Positions 1 to 12,673 are shown, numbered from the stretch's first letter. The stretch is 64,000 bases of DNA from Typhlomys cinereus (GCA_023101885.1 JALPQD010000101.1:4590600-4654599); one strand, 5' to 3'. Numbers and translations are program-made. Notes: a model not told the origin generated them from the letters alone.

Positions 1-179
1 GTTAACAGAGTCTTATTTTTCACCTTAGCCATGCTTACAAGGAAAATACTCTAACAACGTATTGTCAGAAAGAGAGCCTCCTCTTCAGTAATCAAGACCT
101 TTTAACCAACTCTGTTTCAAGAGTTCTATGCGCTCTAATTTTTAAAATTCTAAAAATTTTTTTGTTACTGTGCGAGATT

Positions 180-290
180 AGAAGACAACTCTGTGGAGTT
201 GGTTCTCTCTGCCCACCTTAAGGTGGATCCTGGGATCCAACTCAGGCTAGTGAGGTAACCCACTAACATCTCATTAGGTCCTTAAATTTT
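180..290 (-). repeat. B3/B4-type SINE fragment
   Basis: The text runs 'gaagacaactctgtggagtt', then 'ggttctctctgcccacc' and 'gatccaactcaggct'. This is the usual inverted order of the body and B-box side of a rodent B3/B4-class SINE. The head and tail are eroded, and the family was assigned from memory. Confidence 0.5.
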
Positions 291-1839
291 TTTTGTTATG
301 TATATGTTTATGAGTTATAATGTGATGTCTTAATCTTTGTAGATATTGGGGTAATTGGCATATCCATAGCCTTAAACTTTTATCACTTCTTCATGGTGTG
401 TACATAGAAATTTTTTCAAGTACATAATACATTATTATTGTTAATTAGACACACCCTGTGGTACTACAACTCCTTAATTTTGGGAAGCAAAGACTGCAGT
501 GTGACTTTATTTAAACATGCTTCTCATGTGACATAATGAAGTTTGTTAAATGACCTCGCAAGTTGGACTACTGTATCTGTCAAGTGACAAGAAAGTATAT
601 GAAATGCCCAGTTAAAAGAATATAGAGACATACTGTAAAGAAAATTAATACCACTCATACTTGTTTTTTAAAAAAACCTTGATGTTGGGTTTTATTAACA
701 TCAGAACGATTTTAATACTTGGTCTCTTAGCAGTAAGGCAAATTATTTACTATCAGATTACTAAGATGGTAATTGCTCCTCACAGCTGAATTCTCCCCCA
801 AACCTTTTCACAAGAAAAAACCGAAGCGCAGCATGCACTGACTTCAGTGTTATTTGGGGTTGGTTTTATTTTGGCATGGTCTGAGAGGAAGGATAAGAGG
901 GTTAGTGTTTTAAAAACTTTGGGAGCCTAAGTACCATCAGTATCCCATTTCTTCTCCGTCCAGAAGTTGTCACTGGAGGTGGGCAGCATATTGCTTTCAT
1001 TACCCTTGAAAACATGCCACGTACTTGGAGAATTCATGTGTCTCCCCCAACAGCCGCACACTGAAGTGCCTCTTACTGCCTGAAAGTCTGATGTTACAAG
1101 AGAGGTAGCCCTATTCCGAAAGGAACTCCATTCACAGGCAAAGAAGCACTCATTATTCTGGCCTTTAGAGTGGGCGTTTTGTGCTTCTGTCAGCTTAACT
1201 TCACAGAGTGAGAACATCAAGCATTCACAAACGACTGACTCAGAAAGCACTGGGCAAGCCATCTTATCTTGATCCCTAATTTCAGTTTTGCTGCTTTTCG
1301 TCAACACCACCTTCTTATTTCAACAGACTAGTTCACTAGTGTTTTTTTTTTTTTTTTTTTTTTTTTGATTCCTAGATTGCTTTCGACTACAGGTAATTTT
1401 AGTGATTTAAACACTCATTTTGTAGAGCAAGAGAAACTTATATCCTGCAATGCGTTTTAAACCAAAAGACTCAAAATGAAGCGTTAAGTGTTTAAAATGA
1501 GGATGTGTCCTAAGGGCTCAAAATGAAGCATTAAGTACTTACAATGAGGATTTGTGACGTTTCCATTTTTTTTTCAGAGTATCAAAAAGTGTGTGTCTTC
1601 AAACAAAAATAAAGCCAGAGAAACAGAACTAATGATATGTTGCTTCTCAATGCTAGCTATTGAGAAAACGCCTCCACCATGTCTACATTATGATTTTCGA
1701 ATAGCCAGGTTCCTTTAAAAAAAAAAAGCAAAAGCTAGTGGAAGCAGCATCTAATTTCTATCTTTTAACACTATTTTTTAAGTGAAGGGCTACAACCTAC
1801 CTGTCACAGACCTGGCTCAGTAATAACACTCATTTGATA

Positions 1840-2110
1840 GATAATAAGCGTAATTTAATTCAGACATTTCCAGTGTTTTATTTATTTAAAACAAATAGGT
1901 TGCTATTAAATATTGACAATTTTATTAACTCAGAGCATCTGGGAAAACACTTATGATTAGGCTAATTTATGTTATATTTTCCCCTCAACTTGTAAAAGAT
2001 TAATCAACCATTTTATGGGCTAATTTAGGGGCCTAATTAAAAACAGAGTTCAACACATGGTACACTGTCTTGCTAATAAATCTTGACAGCTTTGTAACAT
2101 AATGGTTTGT
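1840..2110. promoter_or_regulatory. AT-rich unique block, candidate intronic enhancer
   Basis: This AT-rich block has no recognisable repeat. It carries a dense set of homeodomain-type cores (taattt, ctaatt, attaa; 'gggcctaattaaaa' near 2030) and complex, non-degenerate text. It lies in intron 1 about 5 kb downstream of the HS3ST3B1 promoter. Regulatory function is inferred from composition and position only. Confidence 0.3.
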
Positions 2111-2959
2111 ATTTCAAATTGTTGCATCGAAATGTAGATTTCCCCTCTTCCTCCAGCAGCCTGAAATGAACTGCTTGCTTGGGTTTAAAAACTCCAGGAT
2201 GGAGAAAATGCAACTATTTCAACACAGATTATCCCCAGTCTGTTCTTAGGTTTCCTCCTGTGTTGTCAGAAACAGACTTGTCCACTAAATTTTTAGAAAC
2301 AGACTAGGAAAATAGGGGGTGGAGAAGGATCAGTAGGGTTTTTTTTTTTTTTTTTTTTCAATACTCATTAGACTAAAAATAAAGAGGAAATTACACTGTT
2401 CAGCTGTTATTAGTCTGGGAGAACTGGAATCTCACTTTAAGAAGATCTCCATGTTTTCTGGCTTCTGATTAATAAACACAAAGTTGTTACTAGGTCTTTC
2501 TTACGTATTTTTTTTAAGAAAAACTATTAATTCTACACCCTTGGAAAGGTTGTTACTTATCCTAAGCCGCCAGGCCTCCAAAAGACCAAATGGCAGAGAA
2601 TCAATTTCTTCTTTGAAGGGTCACTGTTTTCTCCCCGGCTATACTTAAGGGATATTTTTGTCATTTTAATGACTCCTTTGATTCTAGCTTGTCCTGTGCA
2701 AAGAAATAAAAGTGTCAAGTGGTGTTTTAGCCCTCACTCTAGTTACAAACCAGCTTTGGGTACTACCAAGTCAACTGTTTGGGAGGTGAGGTGCTTTTAA
2801 AGTAAATGACAGTGTGAACGCTATCTCTGCTGAGATCAGCAGAGACAGGAAACCTCTTTGAGAGCAAACACCCTTTGGAATCATCACATGAGACTAGCAT
2901 CATGTTTTGTCACCAAAGTGAGGGAGTCTGGCAAGGATTGCCCTCCTCTCCGTAGGGCC

Positions 2960-3095
2960 TACACTTCGCAGCTGTGAGACCTTGGGTGAGGCGTGTTCAA
3001 CCTCTCTGTGCCTGTGTTTCCTCATCTGTAAAGGTATCTACTTGGGAGGACTATAAAGAGGATTGAAATTTGCTAATCCTGTAAAACTTGAAACA
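2960..3095 (+). repeat. MIR element
   Basis: The ordered phrases 'gctgtgagaccttgggtga', 'caacctctctgtgcctgtgt', 'ttcctcatctgtaaa' and 'gaggattgaaatttgctaat' match the core and 3' part of the ancient mammalian MIR SINE in the forward orientation. This copy predates the rodent-specific SINEs elsewhere in the window. Confidence 0.85.
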
Positions 3096-3130
3096 GTAGG
3101 AAAACATTTCGTAGGAAACATTGCCAAATC

Positions 3131-3132
<2 letters not shown>

Positions 3133-3174
<42 letters not shown>
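3133..3174. repeat. (GA)n microsatellite
   Basis: An uninterrupted GA dinucleotide run of about 21 units in HS3ST3B1 intron 1. Confidence 0.95.
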
Positions 3175-3176
<2 letters not shown>

Positions 3177-6100
3177 CAAGTTGCCCCAGCCTTCAACTGT
3201 CAGCGTATTTTGTACAATCAGAAATGGAAAGGGAGGTCAGGGTGTGAAAGAAGTCTCACTGTAAAATCTAAGGCTTGGAGCAAATGACAAGCACACTTAA
3301 ATTCTAAACTGAAGTCATCCGATACATGGAACTCCACAAAAACCTCAGCCAGATCAAAAAAGAAGACCTTTAAAAATTGCATCGATTAATGTAGGAGCAT
3401 AAGTTTCAATCAAGATGTGAAACCAGAAATGTCCCTGATGGGCGCTGACCCCCATCAGGGTATTCTATGGCTTCCTGTTCCCCTGAACCCATTCATATTT
3501 CTCAGACACCGTCACACCAGGCCGTTCTCACCAGAAGATCCTGAGTGAGTCACTCCCCGGGGTCCTTACAAACAAAGTTTGGAGATTGACTAGAGGCGGA
3601 GCATGAACCAAAGTCAGTTCAGCTATCCAAGGCCAACAGGAACGCGCGCCAGCGCAGATGGACGCCTGCCCCAGCAGATCCCGGTGCTGCGAAGACACTC
3701 AGTCTTCAGGCAGCGATGGAGTCAGCTCCAAGCTGCCACCTCGGCAGACTCCAGCCTCCCACGACCTTCCACGATAGGTCTATCACTGCGATGGGCCTGG
3801 GGGGGTCCAGTTAGGCCAGGGGAAGGCAACTACAAACAAATCCCAAGCGAGCTGAAAACCCTGCAGGCCTTAGGCCCCTGGCGGGGCTGTGTATCAACCC
3901 ATTAAACTCATTAACGAGAGAATTGACTCCGACTCAGTTGTAACCGCAAACTCCAGTCGGTCGTGAGCTGACCCCCGACTCAGCCATCCGTGCATCCTGG
4001 CCTCCGACCCCATTTCATCTCAAAAGCGGTTAAAACGTCTACCCACGCTCAGGCTCCAGCTTCGAGGATTTGTTTGAATCACGATTCTGCCTCCCTTGCA
4101 AATCTCGGGTTAATTATTAGGTATGCTCTTCCCCAATTGGCCGCCCACCTCCGGACGGAGCGGGAGGGACCTGGTAGTCGGGTGTGTCTCGCAGCAGTGC
4201 TTTGGGCCGGGAAAAGAGCACCCGGCCCCGGATGAATGGAGTACAACGTTCTTGGGTCTGCGTTTCTACGCGCGTTGTTTTAAGTTACCAGGTCGCCTTC
4301 AAATTCATGGTGAAGTCCATACATTTGCCCCAATATCCAGAAGAATCTAAGATGGTTTAAGAAGTTGTAATTAAGCAGATAGTATTTAAGATGATTTCCG
4401 CCTTAAGAAAATTTTTCAGAAACTTTGCAGCCACGTGGGGCTTAGATGGGGCAGTCAGGCAACTCTGCGCCAGGACATTTTTAACCATTTCTATTTGCTT
4501 CTCCGGGTCATCGCCGCGGAGCCTAATGCCTCCCGGTGTCGGGAGACCAACGAAGACCCCCATCTCCCGCGGTCTGGCGGCGTCCTGCAGGTCCAGAATC
4601 CCCTGGCTGCGCAGTTCACAGTCAGTCTCCCGCGCGAAGCTCACAGGCTGCACTCCCCGCGGGCGGCCAGTGTGCGGCCGGGGCTTCCACCGCAGCTGAA
4701 CTACCCCCAGAGATTGGTCAGTTTAAAGGACTGGGACAGTAGGGGGAGGCAGTCACCAAAGAAATCGCGTGAATCTTCCAGCGGGGGTTTCCACAGGTGC
4801 TTCGAAACCCGCCCGATCGTTGGGTGAAACTACCTTCCTTCCAGCCCAGCCCCCGGTGAGTCAGATCTCAGAAAACGCTAACTGCTCGTACACGTCGTCC
4901 GGCTCGGCCAGAAAGGGCCATCTCGTCCCCGGACATCGCCCCGGGAGGAGGTTTGGGTAGGGGGACAGAAGTAATGGCTTTAGTACACTAGCCACGCAGA
5001 GGTCCCCACACCTGGCCTCGCACCGGGCATTCACCCTTCCCATCAGTACCATTAAGTGCATCTGAAAGAGCTCGAGGCCCGCGGGGCTAGCAAGGACGTG
5101 AATTCAAGCGTCTCGTCCCCAGAATCCCCATTCTTAACCCGCGGTGTCCTAAGAGCAATGAAAAAAGAGGTGGACGCGATCGGCTAAACCTCTAGACTTG
5201 GGCAACTCCTGACAGTAACAATAACATAAAGCACAAGGGGGAGGGAGAGAGCGAGGCTGGGAAAGCAGCGTTTTTAACCCGCAGGGTCCGGCCCCTTTCA
5301 TGCCCCTCGCTGTCCCGAGCCTGGAAAGTGATGGAGACAGGGAACGGAGTTCGGTTCCCCTAGTCTGAAATCTTGCCGGGACTCACGGGGTAGGAAGGGT
5401 TCGGGAAGGGTCTGAGGAATGGCCGGGTTTCCGGAGCCTGGAGTGTGACCGCCACCCCTTCTAAACAGCTCAGCCAAAGATCAGAGGCCCAAAGGATGCA
5501 ATGGGCAGAGGTCGCGATTGTGACCCCAGGGCCGCCGTCCCTTTGGAACTAGACTCACATCCCGACTAGAGAGCAGAATATCCGGAAGCCACGACCTCAA
5601 GGCAACCCTTGTTTTTTAATCAATGGGTCTGGGATACTCTGCGCCTCCCCCTCACTCCCTACCTCCCAATGTGTTATGTACAGCATCAGCGGTGACACGC
5701 TCTCTTGCCACCACCCTCAGCACCGAGGCGCAGAAGGCGGAAATTCGTGGGCTGCGCCCCCGGGCGCCCCAAGAAGCTTTCAAAACTCTCAAAGCCTCGG
5801 CAGCTCCGACGGGCTGCAGTGCATGCCTTTGCCCGACAGGGACCAGCACCGCTCCACGCTCGGCGCTCCGCAGCGGGCAGAATCGCGCAGCTACCAAGCT
5901 CGCCCGCCCGCCCGGCACTAGAGGCTCGCAAGCGAAGAGGGTCTGACCCCCTTTGGGTTCCGGTAACAAGAACTGTAACCAAAAAAAAAAAAAAAAAAAA
6001 GTTAACAGTCTCTCAGAAGCCTTGGCAGGGCGCCGTCGCCCCTGCCCTCTCTCCTCATCTGGGCAGCAGAAGCCCATCTAGAAGGCTGCGACCCACAGGC

Positions 6101-6505
6101 GCACAACACTCACGCGGGCCTCCCAGAGCGAAAATGCAACCCCAGCAATTCTGGAGTGCTTAGAGCGGGTCCTTGTCAAAGGAAGACCGCTCCCCGGGGC
6201 GCTTTCCCGGTGTCGGCCCCACTTCTTGGCGGCGGGAGCACTTGGTCAATTCTATCGCGCGACCGGCCACGGCGCCAGGCCGCCAGCGCCCAGTGACAAG
6301 TTTCAGTAGGTTGCCACTCGAGTCACACGAGACGCACCCGAATTCTCCGCGTTGCCCTCCGGCGATGTGCGATGGCTCTTCTGTCCCAGTTTGTCCCTGG
6401 TGGCCCGAAGTGGTACCCCTATCCCTTCCCCAACATGCGCCCGCCCCCTCTCCCTTCTCTCTTGAGACCGCATCGCCACAGGCGCCCCTGCCCTTAGGAG
6501 AGGAA

Positions 6506-7158
<653 letters not shown>

Positions 7159-7205
7159 CTACGCCCGGAGGAACTCTACTTATTGCCCCCGCGTGCCCGC
7201 GGTCG

Positions 7206-7226
7206 CTGCTACTGCTGCTGCTGCTG
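7206..7226 (-). repeat. Short CAG trinucleotide repeat in the 5' UTR
   Basis: The plus strand reads CTG CTA CTG CTG CTG CTG CTG, so the transcript strand carries an interrupted (CAG)n run inside the predicted leader. Confidence 0.85.
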
Positions 7227-7574
7227 TGACTGATGTTGCTTCTTCCCAGGTGGCGGCGGCAGCTGGAGCGGCGGCGGCTCTGGACATGTTGCCCGCGAGA
7301 AGCCGCAAGTGGAACGGAATGTCGCGGCGGCGGGAGCTGCGGGCGGACGCGCTGCTCGGGCGGTGCGAGAACGCTGCCCCCTGGCCACGCTGGACCGAGC
7401 GCACAGCCGCTGGCCGGGGCTGCCTCCTCGAAGTCCGGAGAACTGGAGCAGCCCCGGCTCTTACCCGCAGAGGCTGCAGAGGAGAACTGCGCAGGAAGAG
7501 AGCTGGGCACAGAGGTGGTGTGGGCGGGCCAGGACTTTCAGAGTGACTGGCCGTTCTCCCAACCAGAAACCGCG

Positions 7575-7730
7575 AGCACCATGCAAATACGGGCGCTACG
7601 CCCAGGGCAACATATCCAATCCGCTCTCGGAAGGTGGGGGTGTGGAAAGGGCTCAGAGGGGGGCAGACTGGTCTGCCATGACTATTGGCTTCAGGACGCA
7701 AGGGGCGGGTTCGAAGGGGCGGAGTCAGCG
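7575..7730 (-). promoter_or_regulatory. HS3ST3B1: HS3ST3B1 core and proximal promoter
   Basis: In gene sense, two GC boxes (plus-strand ggggcgga at 7716 and ggggcggg at 7702) are followed by a CCAAT box (plus-strand attgg at 7683-7687), a second CCAAT in reverse (7616-7620) and an octamer ATTTGCAT (plus-strand atgcaaat, 7581-7588). No TATA box stands out. This is the usual build of a TATA-less CpG-island promoter. The octamer is notable but may be incidental. Confidence 0.6.
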
Positions 7731-7999
7731 GCTGGTGACAGGCTCAGAAGGTGGCGAGGATGCCAGAGAGATCGGACGCGGGAGGAGCCGGTCCGCACCG
7801 CGCCTGTTCACGCTGGCTCCCGGAGTCGTGATGCCAGGACCAAGGTGTAGACGTTTGTTCGTAAGAGGGCCCCCGAAGCGTGGGTGTCTGAGAGCAGGGA
7901 AGGGGGTGAAAGCCGACCAAAGGTGTACCCAGTCCCGGATGCCACCGATCCCACGCCGCCGGAGGCTCAGAGGAGGGACCCGGGACTGATTTAAGAAGT

Positions 8000-10264
8000 T
8001 TAAAGTGGAAATCACTGGCAACGTTCCCCTGGTCTGTCTTAATCGTCCTCCGCCTAACTGGAATAGGCATAAACTGTCAAGAAAAGTGTCCGTCCGCCCA
8101 GCATACTCAGGAAAGAAAAGATTGAGTCTCATTGATTTTAGTCTCCTGGTTGAAACGCACATGACACGTAGGAAGTTTTATGTGGGTTTGACTTTTTGAG
8201 AGAGATATTAGATTAGAGGAAATGGTCCATTTTATAAATAACTAAAGCCAATATTAGACCCCGTTTAGAAGGCAGTTTGGTTTTCTGACCTGTGACACTG
8301 ATTCTTGAGAAAAGAAACCAAGTTTATTTTATTATTTTTAGGTCAAACGTCAATTTGGAAGGTATCTATGAGTAGCGAATGAGTTGTGCTTATTTAATGG
8401 TCAAAGCCACTCCAAGAGCCTCTTTGCTAGTTCGCACAATGACCCTCCAGGGTCGAGCAAGAAAAGAGGGTCTTCTGAAGAATTGTTACAGCGGGCTGGC
8501 GGGGGAGTGCGAGTGCGGTTGGGGGGTCAGAAAGGTCGGGAGCCTCAAGTTCATCAACCTCCTCCATCCCGCGGCGTTCTGGAGCTATGCTGTGCCCACT
8601 ACATTCCAGTCTCCTGGCGGACCGCGGGCCTCCGCCTCGCGACCCCGCCGGGTTCCAGAACAGAACTTTGCCTTGCACCGGACGGGTCCGCGGACCCCAG
8701 TGGGTAAATGTTGCCCACGTGGTGACTCACTGAGAAACACCGCCCCCCCCCGCAACATTTTACCTTGGGCGCAGGCGGGCGCAGCGGAACCAACCTGAAC
8801 CGACCCTCTACCCAGCTGTCTGGTACACAGAGTGCGGGTAGCCGGCTGCACCCCCTCTCCCTTCCAAAATAATTGTCCCCGCACTCCACGTCCGGTTTCC
8901 TGAAAAAGCCGGTCTGAGTTCAGTCCTTCCAGTTGCAAAGTGTGCGGGAGCCACAGCGATGACCTGAGAGCGAGCAAAAAGTGGCCACCACCAGACCTAT
9001 GTCGCCAAGCTTCGCGAGACCTCTGAGAACTACTCTGGGAACTGGACAATTTCCTACAAAACTTCGGAAAGAGCAATCATTTAGTTGGTGTCCAGAATGT
9101 TCTTTCTTTCCTTCTGTTATCCAGTCCACAACTTCCAGCTTTTTCCCCCTTGCCCCCACCTTCTCGCTGAAACCCTGGGTTTGTTCTAAGGGACTTAATT
9201 TCTCCTAGTTTTTGAATTTTGCTAGTCACGTTATTATTCATCCACTTTAAACCTCTCATACATGTGAACTAATATGTTTTTGAGCGCTAACACTTTTTGT
9301 TTCGAGAGGAGGAAGGGTTCTTGTCTCGAAGGGTGTGTTTTCAAATTTAGGTAGGAGGGAGCCGCAGATCGTAGCTCCCACGTGGCTCTCTACAGTCCTG
9401 GCTAAGTGAATGAAATGGTCCCTGACCTGTGGACTAGCAAAGGCCATTAAGGGAGAGATCACAAACCGAGGCGGCCGGACACAAATTTTTCCGGGGGTAG
9501 AAGGAGGAAGGCCCTGAGTAAAGGAAGCAAAGACGTGGGGATCGGAAATCGCTCTGAGTGGGCGGCCAAGAGCTGAACGCCTGGGGCTAAGTCACCGGCT
9601 GGTTCACCCCGCGTCCCTTCAGTCTCTTACCCAAAACAATGGGGTAGTTCTACTTCCAGGGGCCTCTGCAATCCAAGGCTCCGACCTCCTAGCCCAAACC
9701 ACCTCTAGGACCGCGACGCCCACCCTCCCGCCCCCACTCGTTTTAGCCCTCACGCCTGGGGCTGGCCTATGGCGCAGGTGATTACCAGGAAAACTCAAAA
9801 ATTCTCACTAGCTCCTCTGGGCAGGTGCCATCTCAAGATCCCACGGTCCCACGCAGCAAATGCAGGGTCTGAGTCTCTTCTCCCTCTCCCCCCTCCTCAA
9901 CAAAGCTGCTAGAAGTTCGGGGAGGGGTTACTCCAACACTCCAGCACCATCCAAGAGTCACCACAAAAAACCGAAAGAAAAGTTTTGCCTGTGATAAACT
10001 TACTCGTGTTAACACCTAATTCAACCTTAGCACACCTGTGAGGTTTATGTTTTATTCGGATTGATTTGTGATTCCATAATTAGGAGTGCTACACCCAGGG
10101 CCATAGAGTGTGTTGCAGTGTACCACGTAGTTTTCCTTCTTTCCCTCTTCGCTCGGGTTTTGTTGCTAACCACGTGTCGGGACCCAGCCGGGTAAATCTG
10201 TGGCCCTGACCTGTGTCATCTGCAAAATGACAAGATCGAGCCAAAAGACCCACACAGGACGTTC
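8000..10264. other. HS3ST3B1 upstream flank, no gene seen
   Basis: This is unique sequence with no clear SINE, LTR or L1. Composition changes from AT-rich (8180-8400) to moderately CpG-rich (8480-8850) and then mixed. Open frames on both strands show no domain, signal or splice logic. It probably contains proximal regulatory DNA for HS3ST3B1. Confidence 0.6.
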
Positions 10265-10713
10265 CAGCAGAACTAGGCGCGGGCTGCGGGGCCCTTAGCA
10301 GCTGCTTCCGCCAGCTCCGCCTCCGACTAGCCTCCTTCCTGGTCGCTGTCCCAGCGCCGATCCCCGAGGGGCCGCGGAGCGAGCGTTTCCTGGGCCGCCT
10401 AAAGCGGCGGCCCGGCGGCCCAGTTCCTGCCACCGGAACCCCTGCCCTCAGCCTCGCGTGCAGCCAGCTCGGCGGCCCCTCGGGGCTCGGCAGCTGTGAG
10501 CCGGATACGCCGCCCTCCGCGACTGGGCGGAGAGAGCAGCGAGCAGAGCCGGGCCGCCGCTGCCCTACCCGCCCGCCAGGGAGCGCTCTGGCCCGCGCCA
10601 CGACGCGAAGGGTGGCGGCGATGCGCAGTGACCGCTGCTGCTCTGGGCAGAGCTCTAGGCAGGGGCTCTGGTCTCGGTTTAGACTCCTGATCCTTCCCAC
10701 ACCAGGGAGATAG
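10265..10713 (+). promoter_or_regulatory. Second CpG island with a plus-strand splice donor, possible divergent lncRNA promoter and first exon
   Basis: CpG density rises sharply at about 10270-10640 and stops abruptly. At the downstream edge the plus strand reads GATAG then GTAAGT, a full-consensus donor with the exon end at 10713. This arrangement, about 3 kb upstream of HS3ST3B1 and pointing away from it, is what a divergent noncoding transcript would show. No acceptor or later exon was identified, so transcription is inferred. It could also be an alternative minus-strand promoter for HS3ST3B1. Confidence 0.35.
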
Positions 10714-11314
10714 GTAAGTGTCCTTATTTCATAGGTGAAAGAAGTCTGATGCCCAGATCGAGTTGCTGTCTTGAGGCATTCAAGCTAATGTGTCCCAGAA
10801 GCACCTCGCTGGAGGGAAGCTTTCTCCCCATAGATTGTCATCTGGTCCCTCCAGGAGCACTATTCAGGCAGAGCAGAGTGAAGAAGCTGTCTTTGCCCAG
10901 CTCTGTGGCTCCCGGCTCTTATCTGCACCTTCCTTCTACTGCCTTTTTGTGCCGATCTCTTCAGTTATACTGTCCTCAGATCCCCCAGTTGAAAGGCATG
11001 ATTTTTCCCCTGCCAGGACCCCTTTCTGGCTCGTGATTTGGACAAGCCATACACCCTTTCTGAGCCTCCCTTACTGCTGGACTTGTTCATCCTTTTCTCC
11101 CACAAACACCTGGCCCCCTCCCTTCTTCCAGGCCACTTTGGCCTCAGCTCTTCCCGAAAAACCTTTCATTGCTGGAGAGTAATGGCACACGTAGCATATG
11201 GCAGAAACCACTGGTTCGGCTTCATTTGCCCACTAGGAAACTCCTACAGAGACCTAAAAGTTGTGTTGCAAATGTAGTGTCTCTAGGATGCCCACTTCCC
11301 CAATGTCTGAAATT

Positions 11315-11345
<31 letters not shown>

Positions 11346-12060
11346 CCTCTCTTCCTTCCTTCCTTCCTCCCTCCCTCCTTCCTTCCCTTCCCTCCCTCCC
11401 TTCCTCCCCTTTTTCCTTCCTTCACTTCCTCCCTCCTTTCCTTCCTCTGTCCCTCCCTTCCTTCCTCCCTCCTTCCCTCCCTTCCTTCTTACAGTTCCAG
11501 AAGTATATAGCACATTATGGTGGGAACAGGTGTGGCAGCATGGCAGGCCAAGCAGGTGGCCAGTTTACATTATAGCAGCCACCAGGAGGCAGAGAACTAG
11601 ACCATCAAGAGTTTCTTATTTCTGTCCTACAAGAGAGCATTTCTCCAAGTGACATTAAAAACCTACAGTCTGTCTGGCGTTAAACACACTTTCTCCACCA
11701 AAACCCTGCAGCTTGCTAAGGCCTCCTTCCCTGCTTGGTGGCAGAGGAAGCTGCAGGCTCCCTGGGGAAGGTCTCCATCCTTCTCATCCCCAAGATGGCT
11801 TTTCCCCTTTGCCCCAGAGGCTGGCGAGCTCTCTGTTCCTCTCTGTTCTCCCTGATTGCAAACTCTGCAGAAAGCAATCAGGCTGAAGGGAAGGGTTCTT
11901 TCATAGGACGGCCTTCGACTGCTACCTAAAGTCTTAGTCATCACAGCCCAAGTCTGAAATGCTATCTGAGCATCGGGTCTTCCTGTGGGTTAGGAAGAGG
12001 GAGGGTTGAGATGAAGCACATGGGCTCAAGATACAGCTGGACTTCTGCCTATGCCCTGGC
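10714..12060. other. Intergenic DNA, no gene seen
   Basis: Mostly unique sequence interrupted by the polypyrimidine tract at 11317-11490. A CTCF-like string (ccaccaggaggcag) occurs at about 11580. Open frames here show no recognisable protein. Confidence 0.6.
11317..11490. repeat. Polypyrimidine tract, (TC)n then (CCTT)n-like
   Basis: About 28 bases of TC repeat pass into degenerate CCTT and CCCTT units, giving about 170 bases that are almost purely pyrimidine on the plus strand. Confidence 0.95.
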
Positions 12061-12089
12061 ATGTCATGGCATTCCAAAATGCACTTCAA

Positions 12090-12418
12090 TTTCTGTGTGT
12101 GTGTGCTTGTGTGTTTGCATATGAGTGGATGTACATGTGCGTGTATGCAAGCTCATGAGTGTGCAGACATATAGCATCAGGAGTCATCCTTGATTACTCT
12201 TCTACTCTCTTTGGAGACAGGGTGTCTGATCAAACCCACAGCCCACCTAGAGAGCTAGTCTGGCTGGCCAGCTTGCTCTGGAGACTGTTACGCTCTGTCT
12301 TCCAAGGCTGGAGTTACAGGCTAACCACCATACCTGTGGGGCCTGGGAATCTGAACCACGGTCCTTTTCCTGGCCTAGCAAGTGCTTTAATCGCTGAGCT
12401 ATTACCCAACTGTTGTTC
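12090..12418 (-). repeat. B4-like composite SINE
   Basis: In inverted orientation there is a TG-rich tail (12095-12160), 'catccttgattactcttct', 'gagacagggtgtctgatc', a B1-like middle ('ggagttacaggctaaccacca'), and then a tRNA-like head ending 'aatcgctgagctattaccca'. This is the layout of B4-class rodent SINEs. The same longer variant recurs at 60540-60835. Confidence 0.7.
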
Positions 12419-12440
12419 TTTACAGCAAGATCTGCATTTG

Positions 12441-12673
12441 GTTTCTATCTTCTTCTTCTTTTTTTTTTTTTTTTAGAGGACTAAGGTAGAGTTTATTAGA
12501 GGAGCGAAAGGTTGCAACTCATGGACTCCAGACATGGGAGAGCCAGGAGGGCCTAGGACGCCCTGGAGAATTCATGGTGCCTAGGCATGGAATCCATGAG
12601 GAGCAAGGAACAAGAAACGGACTCGTGGCACTGGAGTGCCATGAAGGGCTAGCGCGTCCAGTTTCTGTCTTCT
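12441..12673 (-). mobile_element. Retroposed 3' end of an unidentified polyadenylated RNA
   Basis: On the minus strand the insert ends with AATAAA (12497 to 12492), an 18-base spacer and a poly-A tail (poly-T at 12458-12474). It is bounded by near-identical 13-mers, gtttctatcttct (12441-12453) and gtttctgtcttct (12661-12673), which look like a target-site duplication with one mismatch. The body of about 185 bp matches no SINE I know. It is probably a 5'-truncated processed copy made by L1 machinery; the parent RNA is unknown. Confidence 0.6.

Noticed and set aside
10089..10700. Minus-strand open frame of about 200 codons over the second CpG island
   Set aside because: It begins at GTG, is Arg/Pro/Gly/Ala-rich as expected for any GC-rich frame, and has no domain. 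CpG islands often yield such frames.
11575..11600. CTCF-like motif ccaccaggaggcag
   Set aside because: One core position is unfavourable and no flanking support is visible. Left as a possibility, not annotated.
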